Source of the DNA: Caenorhabditis remanei
Lineage: Eukaryota; Nematoda; Chromadorea; Rhabditida; Rhabditidae
Reading direction: 5' to 3'
Assembly (NCBI RefSeq): GCF_010183535.1
Contig: NC_071331.1
Coordinates: forward strand, 24,180,001 to 24,244,000
DNA length: 64,000 nt
This document shows positions 25,201 to 35,900 of the stretch, one piece after another. The notes below the pieces were generated by a model. The model was not told where the DNA came from. It saw only the letters and a list, made by a program, of their open reading frames with translations, and searched no databases. A program made the position numbers and the translations under genes. Numbering within the stretch: the first letter of the stretch is position 1; each line of letters begins with the position of its first letter.

Positions 25201-26950
25201 GAATCATGTGAAAACGGACTCAAATGTTCGATACATTGCAGCACAGGTTAGTGACTCATGTAACTGATGGGCGAATTGATGGATATCATTGGGCCGCCTC
25301 AATCTTTGCTGCATAAAAACTTGAATTTTTCTCAGGCTCCGATGCCCAAAGAGGAAAACCGTGACGACACTTGCGAAGACTTTTGGGTCATGGTTTTGTA
25401 CGAAAATGCGGAATTTATCGTGAATCTCTGCGACGAACTACAGACTCGGGTAGCATGCGGAAACTATTACAGCTCAGAAGTGGGATATGTAGAATGTGGT
25501 CGCTTCAAAGTCATCACGAAATCTGTCGAGTTGATTCTGGAAGGCGCTGTGAAAAAGAGAATTCTTGAAGTGACAGATAACGAGTAAGTTATAGATATAG
25601 ATTGATCTGATTTATCCAATTTCTTTTCAGAAATGAATTCAAACCGGCAGTTATCAAACATCATCAATTCCTCGCTTGGCCAGATCACGGTGTTCCAAAA
25701 GGACATGATGCTGCATTAGGACTAATGAGCATTGTGAAGGAAAGCAAAGTGAGAGCGTCCAGTGTTTGATAGCAACAGGAAATACATCTAACTTTCAGGT
25801 ACCAATCGTTGTTCACTGTCACGCTGGAGTCGGAAGAACCTGCGCATTCATTGGTCTTCAGTTGGTCTACGAGGAGATCCTCAAGCATCCGGAGAACTCG
25901 ATGATCGAGCCAATGTACAAATTGCGTGATCAACGTTGGAACGCTGTACAGACATCGTCACAATCCTTCTGGATCTATTTGGGTATTGTGCTTCGTCTGA
26001 TTCGAGTAAGTTTTGCGAAGAAGCGACCATCCCCTTAACTCGTTTAATTACAGGAGTACAAGCTTGATATGAATGATTACACGGAACAGAATGCGCTGAT
26101 GGGTGCATATCAAGCATATGATGATAAAATGTTGAGCGAAGAGAGGAAAAATAGAAAAAAAGAGAAAGCGAAAGGTGGAAAACGAAAGGCGGCGGCTGGT
26201 GAGGACGTCAAGAAGGAAGAGGATGTTGAGGAGGAAGAGGATGCTGAGAGTGAAGAGGATGCTGAGAGTGAAGAGGATGTCAAGAGGTGCGAGGGAATCA
26301 GTAACTGTGACAATAAGGATCCCGAGTTCATTGGAAATCGTGAGCCGGCTGGAGCGGATGTTGAGAACGGCGAGGGAATCAGTGCCAGTGAGGAACCAAT
26401 GAATCCACCCAACTTTGAAGTTGCAAATGAGACCGAGGAATGAGAGAGAAAGAGAGAGATCTTGTTTTATGTGTATTTTATGTGCTTTCTAAAGCACTTT
26501 ACTCGGTATTTCTCATGAATAAAGGGTTCTGTGGTTCAATTTCAGTTTTTACAATTAAAGAAGCGTTAAAAATCGATAATTTATACATCTTCTCTCCCAG
26601 AAATCCTTTCAAAAACATATTTTCGGTTTTAATTACAGTTTTTTCCATTAAAAATCGTTAAAAATCAATAAAATTCCTTAAGAACCAACCATTTCCATGC
26701 CTCCGACACCCAACATGCCGAAATACATGTCGACTTCATCGTCACTTGACGAATGTCGAATCATTTCAGTCTCTGGTGGTGTGAAGACGTGAATTCCCCG
26801 CGATTCTCCAGAATTTCCATGCGAATTCATCAAATATTCGCCGATGAATGTGAGAAGTTTGTCGTTGAACCATTCGTTTCTCTCCAGAATTCCGATGTCT
26901 TCTGAATTGAGGATGACCGACTCGTACGAGAGTTTGAAGTCGTTGGGCAT
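16297..26950 (-). CDS. ulp-3: SENP8/DEN1-like NEDD8-specific cysteine protease with a 10 kb intron
   Basis: Exon 1 26950-26690 (87 codons) and exon 2 16662-16297 join in phase 0 to give 208 residues, close to human SENP8 (212). SENP8/DEN1 matures NEDD8 and removes it from proteins. Exon 1 carries the N-terminal substrate-groove part (NEWFNDKLLTFIGEYL). Exon 2 carries the whole C48 catalytic set: His in GGSHWSLL, Asp in FFHFDSSSR, Gln in QQRNST and Cys in TDCGLYV. The junction MEM|IAFITNNN aligns with the equivalent human region, supporting the splice. The intron encloses WSN-PTP gene 2 on the opposite strand. Each exon also exists in a damaged second copy (8958-9075; 36893-38724). Splicing over 10 kb is inferred, not observed; if it fails, the locus has no intact ulp-3. 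Confidence 0.75.
16663..18200. repeat. Repeat-rich spacer with 'ACATCCGGACATC ... AACACAGACAGACT' units
   Basis: Direct copies of GGACATC(C/T)GG ... GAAACACAGACAGACTAGAAT at about 16840, 17025, 17305, 17430 and 17755, then inverted copies at about 17925 and 18085, in AT-rich sequence. No coding exon seen. The last copy (18074 on) is shared almost word for word with 29609 on, which marks the start of the gene 2/gene 3 duplication. Confidence 0.6.
18204..18377 (+). promoter_or_regulatory. Conserved upstream region of WSN-PTP gene 2
   Basis: Nearly identical to 29748-29920 upstream of gene 3. It holds an E-box-like CCACGTGG (18222-18229), an inverted pair TTCCACGTTG / CAACGTGGAA (18259 and 18291) around a CCCCGCCCCC box, and the palindrome AATGTCAAT-gtgga-ATTGACATT (18305-18327) nested inside GAATTCGA ... 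TCGAATTC. The ATG follows at 18378. Promoter role is inferred from position and conservation. Confidence 0.5.
18378..26443 (+). CDS. WSN-domain receptor PTP 2 (dead proximal, intact distal PTP domain)
   Basis: Sixteen exons with consistent phases (18378-18417, 18468-18560, 19222-19380, 19906-22171, 22221-22295, 22414-22665, 22713-22839, 23723-23958, 24007-24118, 24180-24386, 24592-25076, 25129-25246, 25336-25583, 25631-25748, 25799-26005, 26054-26443) encode 1710 residues. Order: signal peptide (MKLCVFLSVATAT), Ser/Pro-rich segment, WSN domain at about 100-165, helical ectodomain, Gly-rich transmembrane helix at about 879-901, PTP domain 1, a charged coiled coil of about 150 residues, PTP domain 2, and a Lys- then Glu-rich tail. 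Domain 1 has HCADGGSKT (no P-loop Arg) and WPVD instead of WPD. Domain 2 has WPDHGVP, HCHAGVGRT and a Q-loop glutamine, so it is predicted active on phosphotyrosine. Lies wholly inside the ulp-3 intron on the other strand. Ligand and substrate unknown. Confidence 0.88.
18597..19200. repeat. GGAGCC(A/G)GGAGC / GGCTCCAGGATTCTGG simple-repeat tract, gene 2 intron 2
   Basis: First part (18597-18720) is a run of GGAGCCAGGAGCCGGGAGC units; the rest repeats TTCTGGTTCTTGGCTCC and GCTCCAGGATTC units on the opposite sense. Long open frames here are by-products of the 6-9 bp periodicity. Confidence 0.75.
19381..19905. other. Intron 3 of WSN-PTP gene 2
   Basis: Less AT-rich than its neighbours and open in one frame, but flanked by a clean donor and acceptor. 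The homologous intron of gene 3 (30638-31128) is only patchily similar, sharing GGTACTGGACGGTGTCTTCCC-like and CACTCGCCGGTACTCTGCGTGCTG-like blocks. Judged non-coding. Confidence 0.45.
19866..19884 (+). promoter_or_regulatory. Conserved intronic hairpin before the WSN exon, gene 2
   Basis: TGAACAAG-TGT-CTTGTTCA, perfect 8-bp stem with only the loop differing from gene 1, followed by ATACTAGAT and the acceptor at 19905. Confidence 0.45.
22320..22380. repeat. Inverted repeat GCGCTC(C/T)ACCGAAA ... TTTCGGTAGAGCGC, copy 1
   Basis: Small foldback in the intron before the transmembrane exon of gene 2. Longer relatives lie at 33598-33698 and 57372-57472. Confidence 0.55.
22862..23690. repeat. 'CTGGGGTGCCTTTGACGCGTTTTTA' direct-repeat array, gene 2 intron
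   Basis: Roughly 19 imperfect units of 38-60 bp, each with GGGGTGCCTT(T/C)GACGCGTTTTTA followed by CTGAAAATGTGT or CGAAAATTGAGT. They fill the intron between PTP exons 22713-22839 and 23723-23958. Confidence 0.75.
26487..26525 (+). promoter_or_regulatory. Conserved 3' UTR block and polyadenylation signal, gene 2
   Basis: GCTTTCTAAAGCACTTTACT ... CATGAATAAAG is repeated behind gene 3 at 36769-36808 with few changes. GCTTTCTAAAGC can fold; AATAAA is the likely poly(A) signal. Confidence 0.5.
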
Positions 26951-27173
26951 GGCTGAAAATGGAGATTTCAGTTAAAATTTTAATGAAAAAGAAGCAAATT
27001 AGAGCAAAAACTAAATTTTAGCAAAAATTGCGAAAAAACTTAAAAATAGTGAATTTTTAAAGATTCCCAACTGAAAAAATGAATTTTCAGTCGATTTTTG
27101 AATTATTAATCAAAAAATTCCAGCCAAAAACGTTGAAAACTCGCTGAAATCAAAATTTCAGCTCAAAAAATAG

Positions 27174-27249
27174 ACATGCTCGTCGGATCTGATACATTGT
27201 CCGCAGTGACACCGTCTCTGCGTACTTTGCACCTGATCCTACGCGCAAG
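27174..27249. repeat. Short inverted-repeat element, copy 4
   Basis: ATGCTCGTCGG ... CTACGCGCAAG ends with the GCAGTGACACCGTCTCTGCG core, between ulp-3 exon 1 and the TDP1 fragment. Confidence 0.6.
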
Positions 27250-27506
27250 TATGTTTGAGCCATTTTTCAGCGATTTTTGACGAATTTTAGAGGGTTTTAT
27301 GATAAAAATCGGTAAAAATTGTTTTAAAACAGTAGAAATATTCAAAAAGAAGCGATTAAATGCAACTTTTTCGATCAGAAACACAATAAATTTTGACAAG
27401 GAGGGAAAAGCACATTTATTGTACAGAAAAGTGGAAAAATGTGAGTATTTAATGTTAGAAAACCGGTAAAATCTTGTTTTTTTTCACTCAAAATTGGGTA
27501 AAACCA

Positions 27507-28291
27507 TCATGGATTCCATACACAGCCCAATATATCGGGTTGTTCATGTTTCTGGTCGGTAGTGAACGGGCGGTCAGTCGGGGAGTACGGTACACACGGA
27601 TAGTCGAATGGAATGTTGAAGCGGGAGGGGTCGGTGATGAGTACTCCGATTTCCCACGATCGGATCATTAGTTGGTCGACGTTTTTCTGGAAAAAAATGA
27701 GATATGGGGGTGGATTTACGAGGAGAGGTGGGTTTACGGAGGTCTAGGAGTAGATTTACGAGCTTTCTAGTGTCGATTTACGGCGGTCTATCGACATATT
27801 TGCAGAAGGCTTGGGGTAGATTTACAGGGAGCTACGGGAGGATTTACGGCAACTATTGAAGGGTTTTTGTGCCGATTTACGGAGAGTTCAGGGTGGATTT
27901 ACGCACTCTCTAGTGTAAATTTACAGGGAGCTTGAAATAGATTTACGTAGGTCTAGTGTCGATTTACGAGCTCTTTTTTAAATAGATTACACTTACCAGG
28001 CTAGAGGGGGCGGAGCCTAGCGAACCGATCGACGAGCACTGAGCAATGAATGTGCATCGATCCGTGTGCTCGTATTTCGGATCGAATGGAAATTTCTGCG
28101 AGAGAATTGTCGAAAGACGCGGATGACCGAGTCGGGAGACTTGCTGGGGATCCGTATGGTATCCGGGTGTCGAGAAAATCAATCGATCGGTTACTGTAGA
28201 GAAATCGGTCGATTCGATGAGTTTCTTCCATGTGGATAGAGGGTTACTGTAGTAGGAGAGGTACTCGATTAGATCCTCTTGGAATGGTGAT
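27507..28291 (-). pseudogene. Partial TDP1 duplicate lacking the second HKD motif
   Basis: 28291-27997 copies the first two thirds of TDP1 exon 4 (RLIFSTPGYHTDP to SSIGSLGSAPSS) and then breaks off at a new CTG|GTAAGTG. 27686-27507 copies the last exon (KNVDQLMIRSWEIG ... CVWNP) with an intact stop. TDP1 exons 1-3 and exon 5, and with them both catalytic His/Lys pairs, are absent. A transcript could still splice the two pieces, but no phosphodiesterase activity is expected. Confidence 0.85.
27700..27970. repeat. 'GATTTACGGGGAGCT' direct repeats, D3 copy
   Basis: About a dozen units of GATTTACG(G/A)(G/A)G with variable 10-20 bp spacers. The same array type occurs at 39480-39780 and 41290-41600. 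Confidence 0.7.
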
Positions 28292-28560
28292 CTGGAACAA
28301 TTTTAGGGGATTTTTGAGCCAAAAAACCAGATTTTTTGTGCTATTTTACCCAATTTTAGTCATTTTTTCGCCCAAAATCCTATTTTTTACCTCTCAAACT
28401 TTTTTACCTCTCAAGGCGATCTGGAAATTGCAATTTTAGGGGAATATCGAACAATTTCAAGGAGAAAAATGATGTATTTAGATCATTTTAAGTAAAACAG
28501 TCATTTTTTTTTCGGATTTTCGAGGCGGAAACTAATTTTATTTTTTTATTTTTTATTTTT

Positions 28561-28869
28561 GATATGAATCGACTCAGAATTTTGTAGAAAAGAGAAAAGT
28601 CTCTTGTAGCCAGGTCCGAAAATTCGTCTGAAACGAGTTATGAGGCCTCAAAGTGTCAAAAAAGGGCACTCGCTGTGAAGATTTGCCTTATTTTCAAAGT
28701 AAAATTCTCTCGCCGTACGCGTGAAAAATTTTTAAATATAAGGCAAATCTTCACAGCGAGTGTCCTTTTTTTGACACTTTGAGGCCTCATAACTCGTTTC
28801 AGACGAATTTTCGGACCTGGCTACAAGAGACTTTTCTCTTTTCTACAAAATTCTGAGTCGATCCATATC
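28561..28869. repeat. Foldback (MITE-like) element with 130-bp arms
   Basis: Left arm 28561-28690 and right arm about 28737-28869 are near-perfect reverse complements, from GATATGAATCGACTCAGAAT to GAGTCGATCCATATC, around a 45-bp loop. No open frame. It lies in the unduplicated spacer between D3 and the gene 3 unit. Confidence 0.85.
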
Positions 28870-29600
28870 AAAAATCTCAATTTTCGGAATACCGGTGTCC
28901 CCCTTTAAGCATACTGTAGTTAATTTTCAGGATTAAACGAAAGATGGAGTGATGGAGGACCACTTGAAAGAAGGGAAACAGAAGAAGAAAATTGTTAATT
29001 TATGTATGTATTGAATTTAGTGTTTGATGATTATTGATAATAAAGTTGTTCATGCCAAACAGGGAAGTTAGGGAAAAAGATAGTTTGGGGTTACTTCCGT
29101 CATTCCATAACTTTGGAATTTAGGAAAAATACAAATCGCAGAAATACATGGAAAAAATGGTCTAAAAGGACTGAAAATACGCATTTTTTCATTAAAAAAC
29201 TAATTTTTCATTGATTTTCGCAACTTTTATGACTTTTCTCTTGGAATTTTGAATATTCAGGAGAAAAACTACTTCCGACTTCCGAATAAGAAAAATGACT
29301 TCCGCAAAACTCTGCTGCTTGCCCTGTAATCGGGTACACCGAGAACAACCAGAAACCGTCTAAAACCGTGTCGGACCACGGTTTGTCAGTGGCCCAAACT
29401 TTGACATCCATTTTTCTCGAATACCTGATCTCGAGGGCAAAAACTGAATATATATTTGAAATCAGTAAGATTTCAGCTTTCCAATGATATAGGTCACGTC
29501 CCATAATTTCACGGTCACAGTAACAGTGTGAAAATTCTGACTATGGGCAAAAAAAGAGCGTTTTTTGGGGTTTTCATAGTGAAAAATATCCCCTTTTTCT
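28870..29600. other. Unduplicated spacer between D3 and the gene 3 unit
   Basis: Contains a possible orphan terminal exon on + (28931 after AATTTTCAG, short open frame to about 28996) followed by TTGATAATAAAG near 29035, then AT-rich sequence with no recognised gene. Confidence 0.35.
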
Positions 29601-29747
29601 ATTGAAAATCCGCTTTTTAGAACAATTCTAGTCTGTCTGTGTTTCCAGATGTCCGGATGTCCTCATTCTACACATTTTCAGTGCAAAAAATAAAAGAATT
29701 GAATAAAAACGTGAAAAAATCGGCTTCACGTTTTCCGATCAAAAAAA

Positions 29748-29920
29748 CAGAAAAACAAAAGTCTCCACGTGGCGACCTTTCCTCCCAAAAACAAAAACAA
29801 AATCCACGTTGACCTCGGCCCCGCCCCCTTTTCCAACGTGGAATTCGAATGTCAATGTGGAATTGACATTAGTCGAATTCAATTAGTATCGAAATTTCAA
29901 CGATATCCTCAAGCGAACTG
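29748..29920 (+). promoter_or_regulatory. Conserved upstream region of WSN-PTP gene 3
   Basis: Same order of elements as upstream of gene 2: CCACGTGG, TCCACGTTG / CAACGTGGAA around a CCCCGCCCCC box, and the AATGTCAAT / ATTGACATT palindrome, then ATG at 29921. Confidence 0.5.
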
Positions 29921-32900
29921 ATGAAGGTTTTTGCTTTCCTCTCAGTCGCCACAGCTACCGGTAAGTGATTCGAAAGGAGCCCCGCCCATCAGAATTCTCT
30001 CGAATTTCAGCGATCTACGCAACCACCAGCCATCGCCGCTATTATGCGAGTGACAATCACCGGGATTACCCGAATTTCTTCGCCGATCCAAGGACCTCTT
30101 CAGGTATTTTGGAAGGGGGAAGAGAAGGGGTAGAGGGAGGAGCCTGGAGCCAGGAGTCAGGGGCGCGCGGAGCCTGGAGCCAGGAGCTGGGAGCATGGAG
30201 CCTGGGGCGCGCGGAGCCAGGAGCACAGATATGAGCTTCTGGTTCTTGGCTCCAGGATTCTGGCTCTTGGCTCCAAGATTCTGATTCTTGGCTTCCGGAT
30301 TCTGGATCTTGGCTCCAGGGCTCCAGGGCTCTCCAGGGCTCCAGGATTCTGGTTCTTGGCTCCCACGCTTCTGAATTCAGAGCTTTTGGCTCCGAACCTT
30401 CAGAATTCAGCGCTCTTGGCTCCCACGCTTCTGAATTCAGACATTTTGGCTCCGAAACTAAAATCTTCTAAATTTCAGGCTCCCGATCCGCCAACTCCCA
30501 TTCTTCATCCGACTCCTCTCCTGATTCTCCTCCACCTGGCTCTCCATCCGATTCTTCTCAACGATCCATCCGCTCCGCCTCTTTCCCAGAACACTCCGAC
30601 GACTTCACCAATTCACACATCCGCACCATCAGAAACGGTAAGCGGGAGGGATTGCTTTGAGCTTGGACCGCATAGTCCCATAGCTGCTTGCATTGGTATA
30701 CCGTATACCGTACATTAGGAGCGGCGCGCAGGGTACGGGACGGTGTCTTCCCAGAAGCGGAGAGAATTCACTCTATTCTCCTATTTCTAAGTGTTGCGTC
30801 AACACGTTTTACTATATAGCTGCGATCAGGGCTGTCACACAGCTGGCCGCGGGTTTGAGACAGCCAGTCAGCCTAGCGTCTCTAAGGTTTTTTGGGGCAG
30901 CTGGATTTCTTTTTTTTTCTAATTTTGGCTATAATTTTCACTTATTTCCGCGGCCATCGCTTTGGACAGCCCTGGTCGCGATACTGAAAAAAGCCAGCTG
31001 GATTTCACTCGCCGGTACTCTGCGTGCTGTGCTAACTATATTAATTTTACTATTTTTCCCGGTTTTTTTTTCAATTTTGTTTTTTTACTGAACAAGTGCA
31101 TTGTTCATACTAGATTCGTCATTTTCAGCCAACGACGCTCTCAACGACTACCTGGAACATGCCACCATCATTGCCCACCTTGTCAACGGGATCGCCCTCC
31201 AGAGTGGATTGATGAATGGATCGATTCCAGTGAACGACGTCATCGGCGAGCTCCTCCATCTGGGATCTGTCGACGTGCCTTCAATTGTCAACATCAAAGC
31301 GGATCAAGTAGGATTATTGACTCAGAATGTGAAAAAGCTTCCGAGTGAGCTTGCCTCTGACCCGGAAATCACCGATTTGGAGAGCTTGTCGATCGAATGG
31401 GACAAACAGATTGCCGAATCTAAATCTGTTGGTGACCTCCAAGGTTTTCTCAAGAACCAATCATATTTCGATGAAGCTGAGAAACTCAAAGATAACTTCG
31501 ATTTCGTCGTGTGGACTCAATTCGTGTATGATGTGAATTCTCTGGAACAACACTTGACAGCGATTGAAGACATAGAAAATCCAAAAACACCTCCCAAGGG
31601 TATCATTGATAATTTTCAAAAACTCAAAAAGTTTGAAGACATCCCAAAATCGTTTGTAGCCTTGAAAGACACTATGAAAACACTGCTATCTTACAATCTA
31701 TTGCTCAAGGGACCTGATGTTTTCAAGCCACTGGAGAAGATCATAAACCTTATGAGAACTCGTAAAGTGACTTTGATAGTTTCGAATGAAAACATCAAAA
31801 AGGTTAAAGATAACATTGAGAAAATTCTCGAAGTATCTCGTCAATTTGGCGCATCCCGTGAAGACTTTTCAAAGATCTTAAAATTGGCGGAAAGTAGAAG
31901 CAACCCTACTTCATCAAATAAGAAGTATGGTGCTGGATTCCCGAATGGTGTTTCTGGTGTGAAACAACTGGAGCAGGATGTTCGTGAGCTTTGGATTGGA
32001 GAGATTCTCAAAATAGAAGTAACAAAATTGAATGAGTTTGCTGATAGTCTGAAACCATTATTCAATGTCAACGATCGCTTAATTGAATTGGATAATCAGC
32101 TGAAGTCACTTTCATCGTCTGAATCGAAAGTTGCACTCTCGAAATTCAATGATCTCCAAATGGAAATCACTGTTCTGACAAAAGAGTCATCTGAAGCATC
32201 TGATGTGCTTAAAGAATATCCAGATTGTGTAGCGAGTTCACCACCGGCACATCCGAACTCCTACAAAACGGCTTCAGAACTATTAACTCACGTGAAGTCT
32301 CTAAAAGATAGTCTCATGGCTATTGTATCTGCAGTAGATACTTTTGGCCTTGAAGGATTGCAAAAAGAAACGAAAGCTTTTGTTGAGTCCGTTGGCTTTA
32401 CGGACACTACCTCCCCAGGAAAGGAATTCAAAGAACTTGCAAAAAAAGTCAAAGCCAGTAAAAGTTTACAACCTCTCAAGAACCGTGTGAGTGACTTCAA
32501 GAAATCCTACGACACGATCACTGGACAAGGCATAACTGAGAAGCTAGAAGCTATCGCGAAAGGACAGAATGATCTGAAACATGTTGCGTTCACTCATAGT
32601 GTTCAAACCGAATTAAAAGTGAATAATTGTATCGATAAACACTCGAAAAAATCGACGTTGGTCGCACAAGCCGTTCAACTTATTCAAAAGCTTCGACAAT
32701 TGGACTCAACAAAAATCGAAGACGTTGAGAGTGTGTTCTCGGTTATTTCTGCAGTTTCGAAAGAACTCTCAACTGCAAGCACTATACCAGACACCATGAA
32801 GGTTGACTCCAAAGGAATGACTGATGACACCAACAAACTTCCGGATTCGTTGGCTAAATCTGAAGTCATCGGACGGTCTGTCAACTCACTCCGCAGTGCT

Positions 32901-35900
32901 TTTGCATTGGGAGATTTGGAGACGGAAGTCGGAAAGCTCAAGACCATCGATTCTGCAGTTCAGGCCGTGATCAAGAAGAGTTCGGATCCGAAAACCATTC
33001 AGCAACAATGGGGAGACCACAAGGAGGATATGGCTGAATTGGACAAGACACTTGGTCAGATTGAATCATTCGAAAAGAATCTCAACGTCTCCAATCTCAC
33101 GACAATCGGTGCTTACGGAACTCCTCTGACCGCTTTGGCTTCATTGACTTCAGTCAATATGAATGCGAAGGAGAAGTCGAAAGCTCTCGATGCTCTTCTC
33201 AACGACGGAGCTCTCAAGATAGATCCAACAGTGAAGGAAAACATTGAGGAGAGTAAGAAGACGTTGGATAAACTCGCCGATCTGGATCTTGGATTCGCAA
33301 GTCACACTACTCAATTCCAAAGTGCTCCATCTGTATTCAACGATCTCCAGAACTTCCTCACCAAACTTCTACAAGTTCCGATGAGTCCGAGACAGCCGAG
33401 TGGTCAAGTTCCAGGGTAAGAAATCTAATTTTTCCTAATTTATCTAATTTTGAAATTCTTTCAGAGCTCAAGGTGGTCCCGGTGGAGCAGCTGCAATTCA
33501 GCAAGGTCAGAAGTCAAAAGAGGAGAATGGAATTACGTAAGTGATTATTTTTATCTTCATTTCAAGCAAATTTTATTAGCTCAGCTCAGTTCTTTCAACT
33601 GCGCTCTACCGAAATACCCTTGTAGAATGTCTCTTTTTCTCTGAGTCTCTCAATTTCACACACGACTTTCTTCGGTTTCGGTAGAGCGCGGTTGTAAGAT
33701 CTGAGCTGAGCTAATAGATCGAAACTGTTCTAAATTAGTCCATTTTATGGAATCTTTCGCACCAATCCAAAAAAACCATCATGATTTCTTGTAATAACTA
33801 ATATTTTTACAGAACACTCCTCCTTATTGTTATAATCGCCGTCGCGCTTCTCGCTGTTGTAGCTATGGTAGGCGGTGGCTTCTGTGGATTCAAAAAGTAC
33901 ACAGAACACATCTGGCGTTCAATGCTCGCAGAATGGGAGAAGAAGCACTGCTTTAAGGACCTGGCGAATGTGAAAGACGTTCATTCTGGCTACATGCAAG
34001 TGATGGACGCCAACGTGGAATTATGGAGAAAGAAGGGAACCCTTGGCGAAGAGAAGAAACGGTTCGTCGGGGGGGAAATAATAGACATTAGGCTAACGAC
34101 TAGTCAGTTCAGACTCCTCACTCAATCCTGTAATCCGGACTCTGCACTGTTCGTACAGAATGAGAACAAAGAAGTGATGGTGTTCGCCAATAAAGTCACA
34201 ACGCTCGGTGGGCTCGACTTCATTGCTACACACGTGAGTCTGGGGGAAAAGTTGTCGATTACTCCGGTTTTGAGTAGTTATCTAGCGCCAAATTTACAGA
34301 ATCTTAGGGATTTGAACCCGTTTTAAAGGGGTTTACTGGAAAAACTTGGAAAAATAGCTTACTTTTCCGTTTTCAAAACTAAACTTTCGAATTGCAGGCG
34401 CCAAAGGACCCTCAAGAATTCTGGCAAATGGTACTCTCTCAGAACCCAGAATTCGTTGTTTCGTTGTGTGGGGATAAAGAGATGAAAACGCTGAACTGTG
34501 ACTACTATCCAAAGAAAGTAGCTAAACCGAAGAAATTCGGTGATTACACAGTTGCATTGACGAGTGAAGAGACGGCTCCAAAAGACGTGAACAAGAGAAG
34601 TCTGACAGTGACTTGGTAGGTGTTTCAGCTTTGGATTTTTGATTGGAATAGTTGTTTTTTTAGTGGAGAGAAAAGCTTGCAATTGACTCATCTTCAAGCA
34701 GTCAACTGGCCAGCTGGCGACGTTCCCGATGATCATGAAACAGCTTTTGAGTTGATGAAGTCGGTGAACAACAGCAAGGTGAGCGGAGAGTGGTTAGAAA
34801 GATTGAAAACCACGATAAGATTTTCAGTCACCCGTAATTGTTCATTGTTCGGATGGAAACAGTGCAACAATGTCATTCATCGGACTCCAATTCATCTTCG
34901 AAGAGGTCAGAAAACATCCGATATTCAATTTCGGTCATTTTATGCATGAAATGTGCGAAAGAACATGGCATCCTATTGAGAAATACACTTTCTCTGCTTG
35001 GACGGTTTTGGGTGTTCGCAAACATCTGTATGACGTAAGTTATGCGACACATTGGCCGTTTATCGACTGATTCTTATTTCTTTAGGAGTGCAAGTTGGCA
35101 GAAGAGCACAAAGTCGATTACGACAATGACTTGAAGTTGTTGAAGGATTTGAAAAAGGAGTGGATCAGGGAAGATGAAGCGAGGAAAGAAGCAATTGAAG
35201 CGACGAAAGAGGCAGAAAGAGTTCGGCTGGCAAATGAAAAGCAAAAACAGGACGAGGAAGATGATCGTCGGAAGAAGGATCAAGATAAAATAGACAATCT
35301 CAATAAAGAAGTGGATGAACTGAAGAAGGACAAAGAAGCACAACAAAAGTACTTAGAAACTATTCAGGCTAAGAACAATAAGATAGATGAGAAGAACAAT
35401 GAGATAGAGAAGAAGAACAAACGTCTAATCAAAGAGCTGGAAGAAAACCTTGCAAAGTTAACGAAAGAAGAGGCGGACCGGAAGAGAGAACTCATCGAAT
35501 GGGTAACCAAAAACTATAACGAGGACGTTGATTCTCACTACGATTTCCATGACGTTTGTGTGCTCAAATACATGAAATTGTTGAAAGTTGATGTGGATAG
35601 GGCTGCGGCGAATCTGCCGTCCGGAAAACAGGCGTAAGTTAACTTTTCTTCTATTCAATAATAATAATAATCCTATACAAATTTCAGTTTCGACAAATAC
35701 TGTAATCCAGACACAGCGGTCGAAGTGATGCAGGATGGTGTGAAGATTCCAATTCATGCTAACTACGTTTCATCAAAAATCCCAAATTGTACCATATTTA
35801 TCGCAACTCAGGTAATAATCGGTCACTCGTAAAGCGAATATTTCTTACCCTTTCTTTTATTACAGGCACCAACGAAACAGGGATACAATGGCTACTGTGA

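Larger units (their letters stand above)
26690..28291. repeat. Segmental duplicate D3 (ulp-3 exon 1 plus TDP1 3' part)
   Basis: Close copy of 36893-40769: same ulp-3 exon 1, same inverted-repeat element, same TDP1 last exon, GATTTACGG repeats and part of TDP1 exon 4. It lacks the Merlin insertion and about 700 bp carrying the second catalytic motif of TDP1. Confidence 0.85.
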
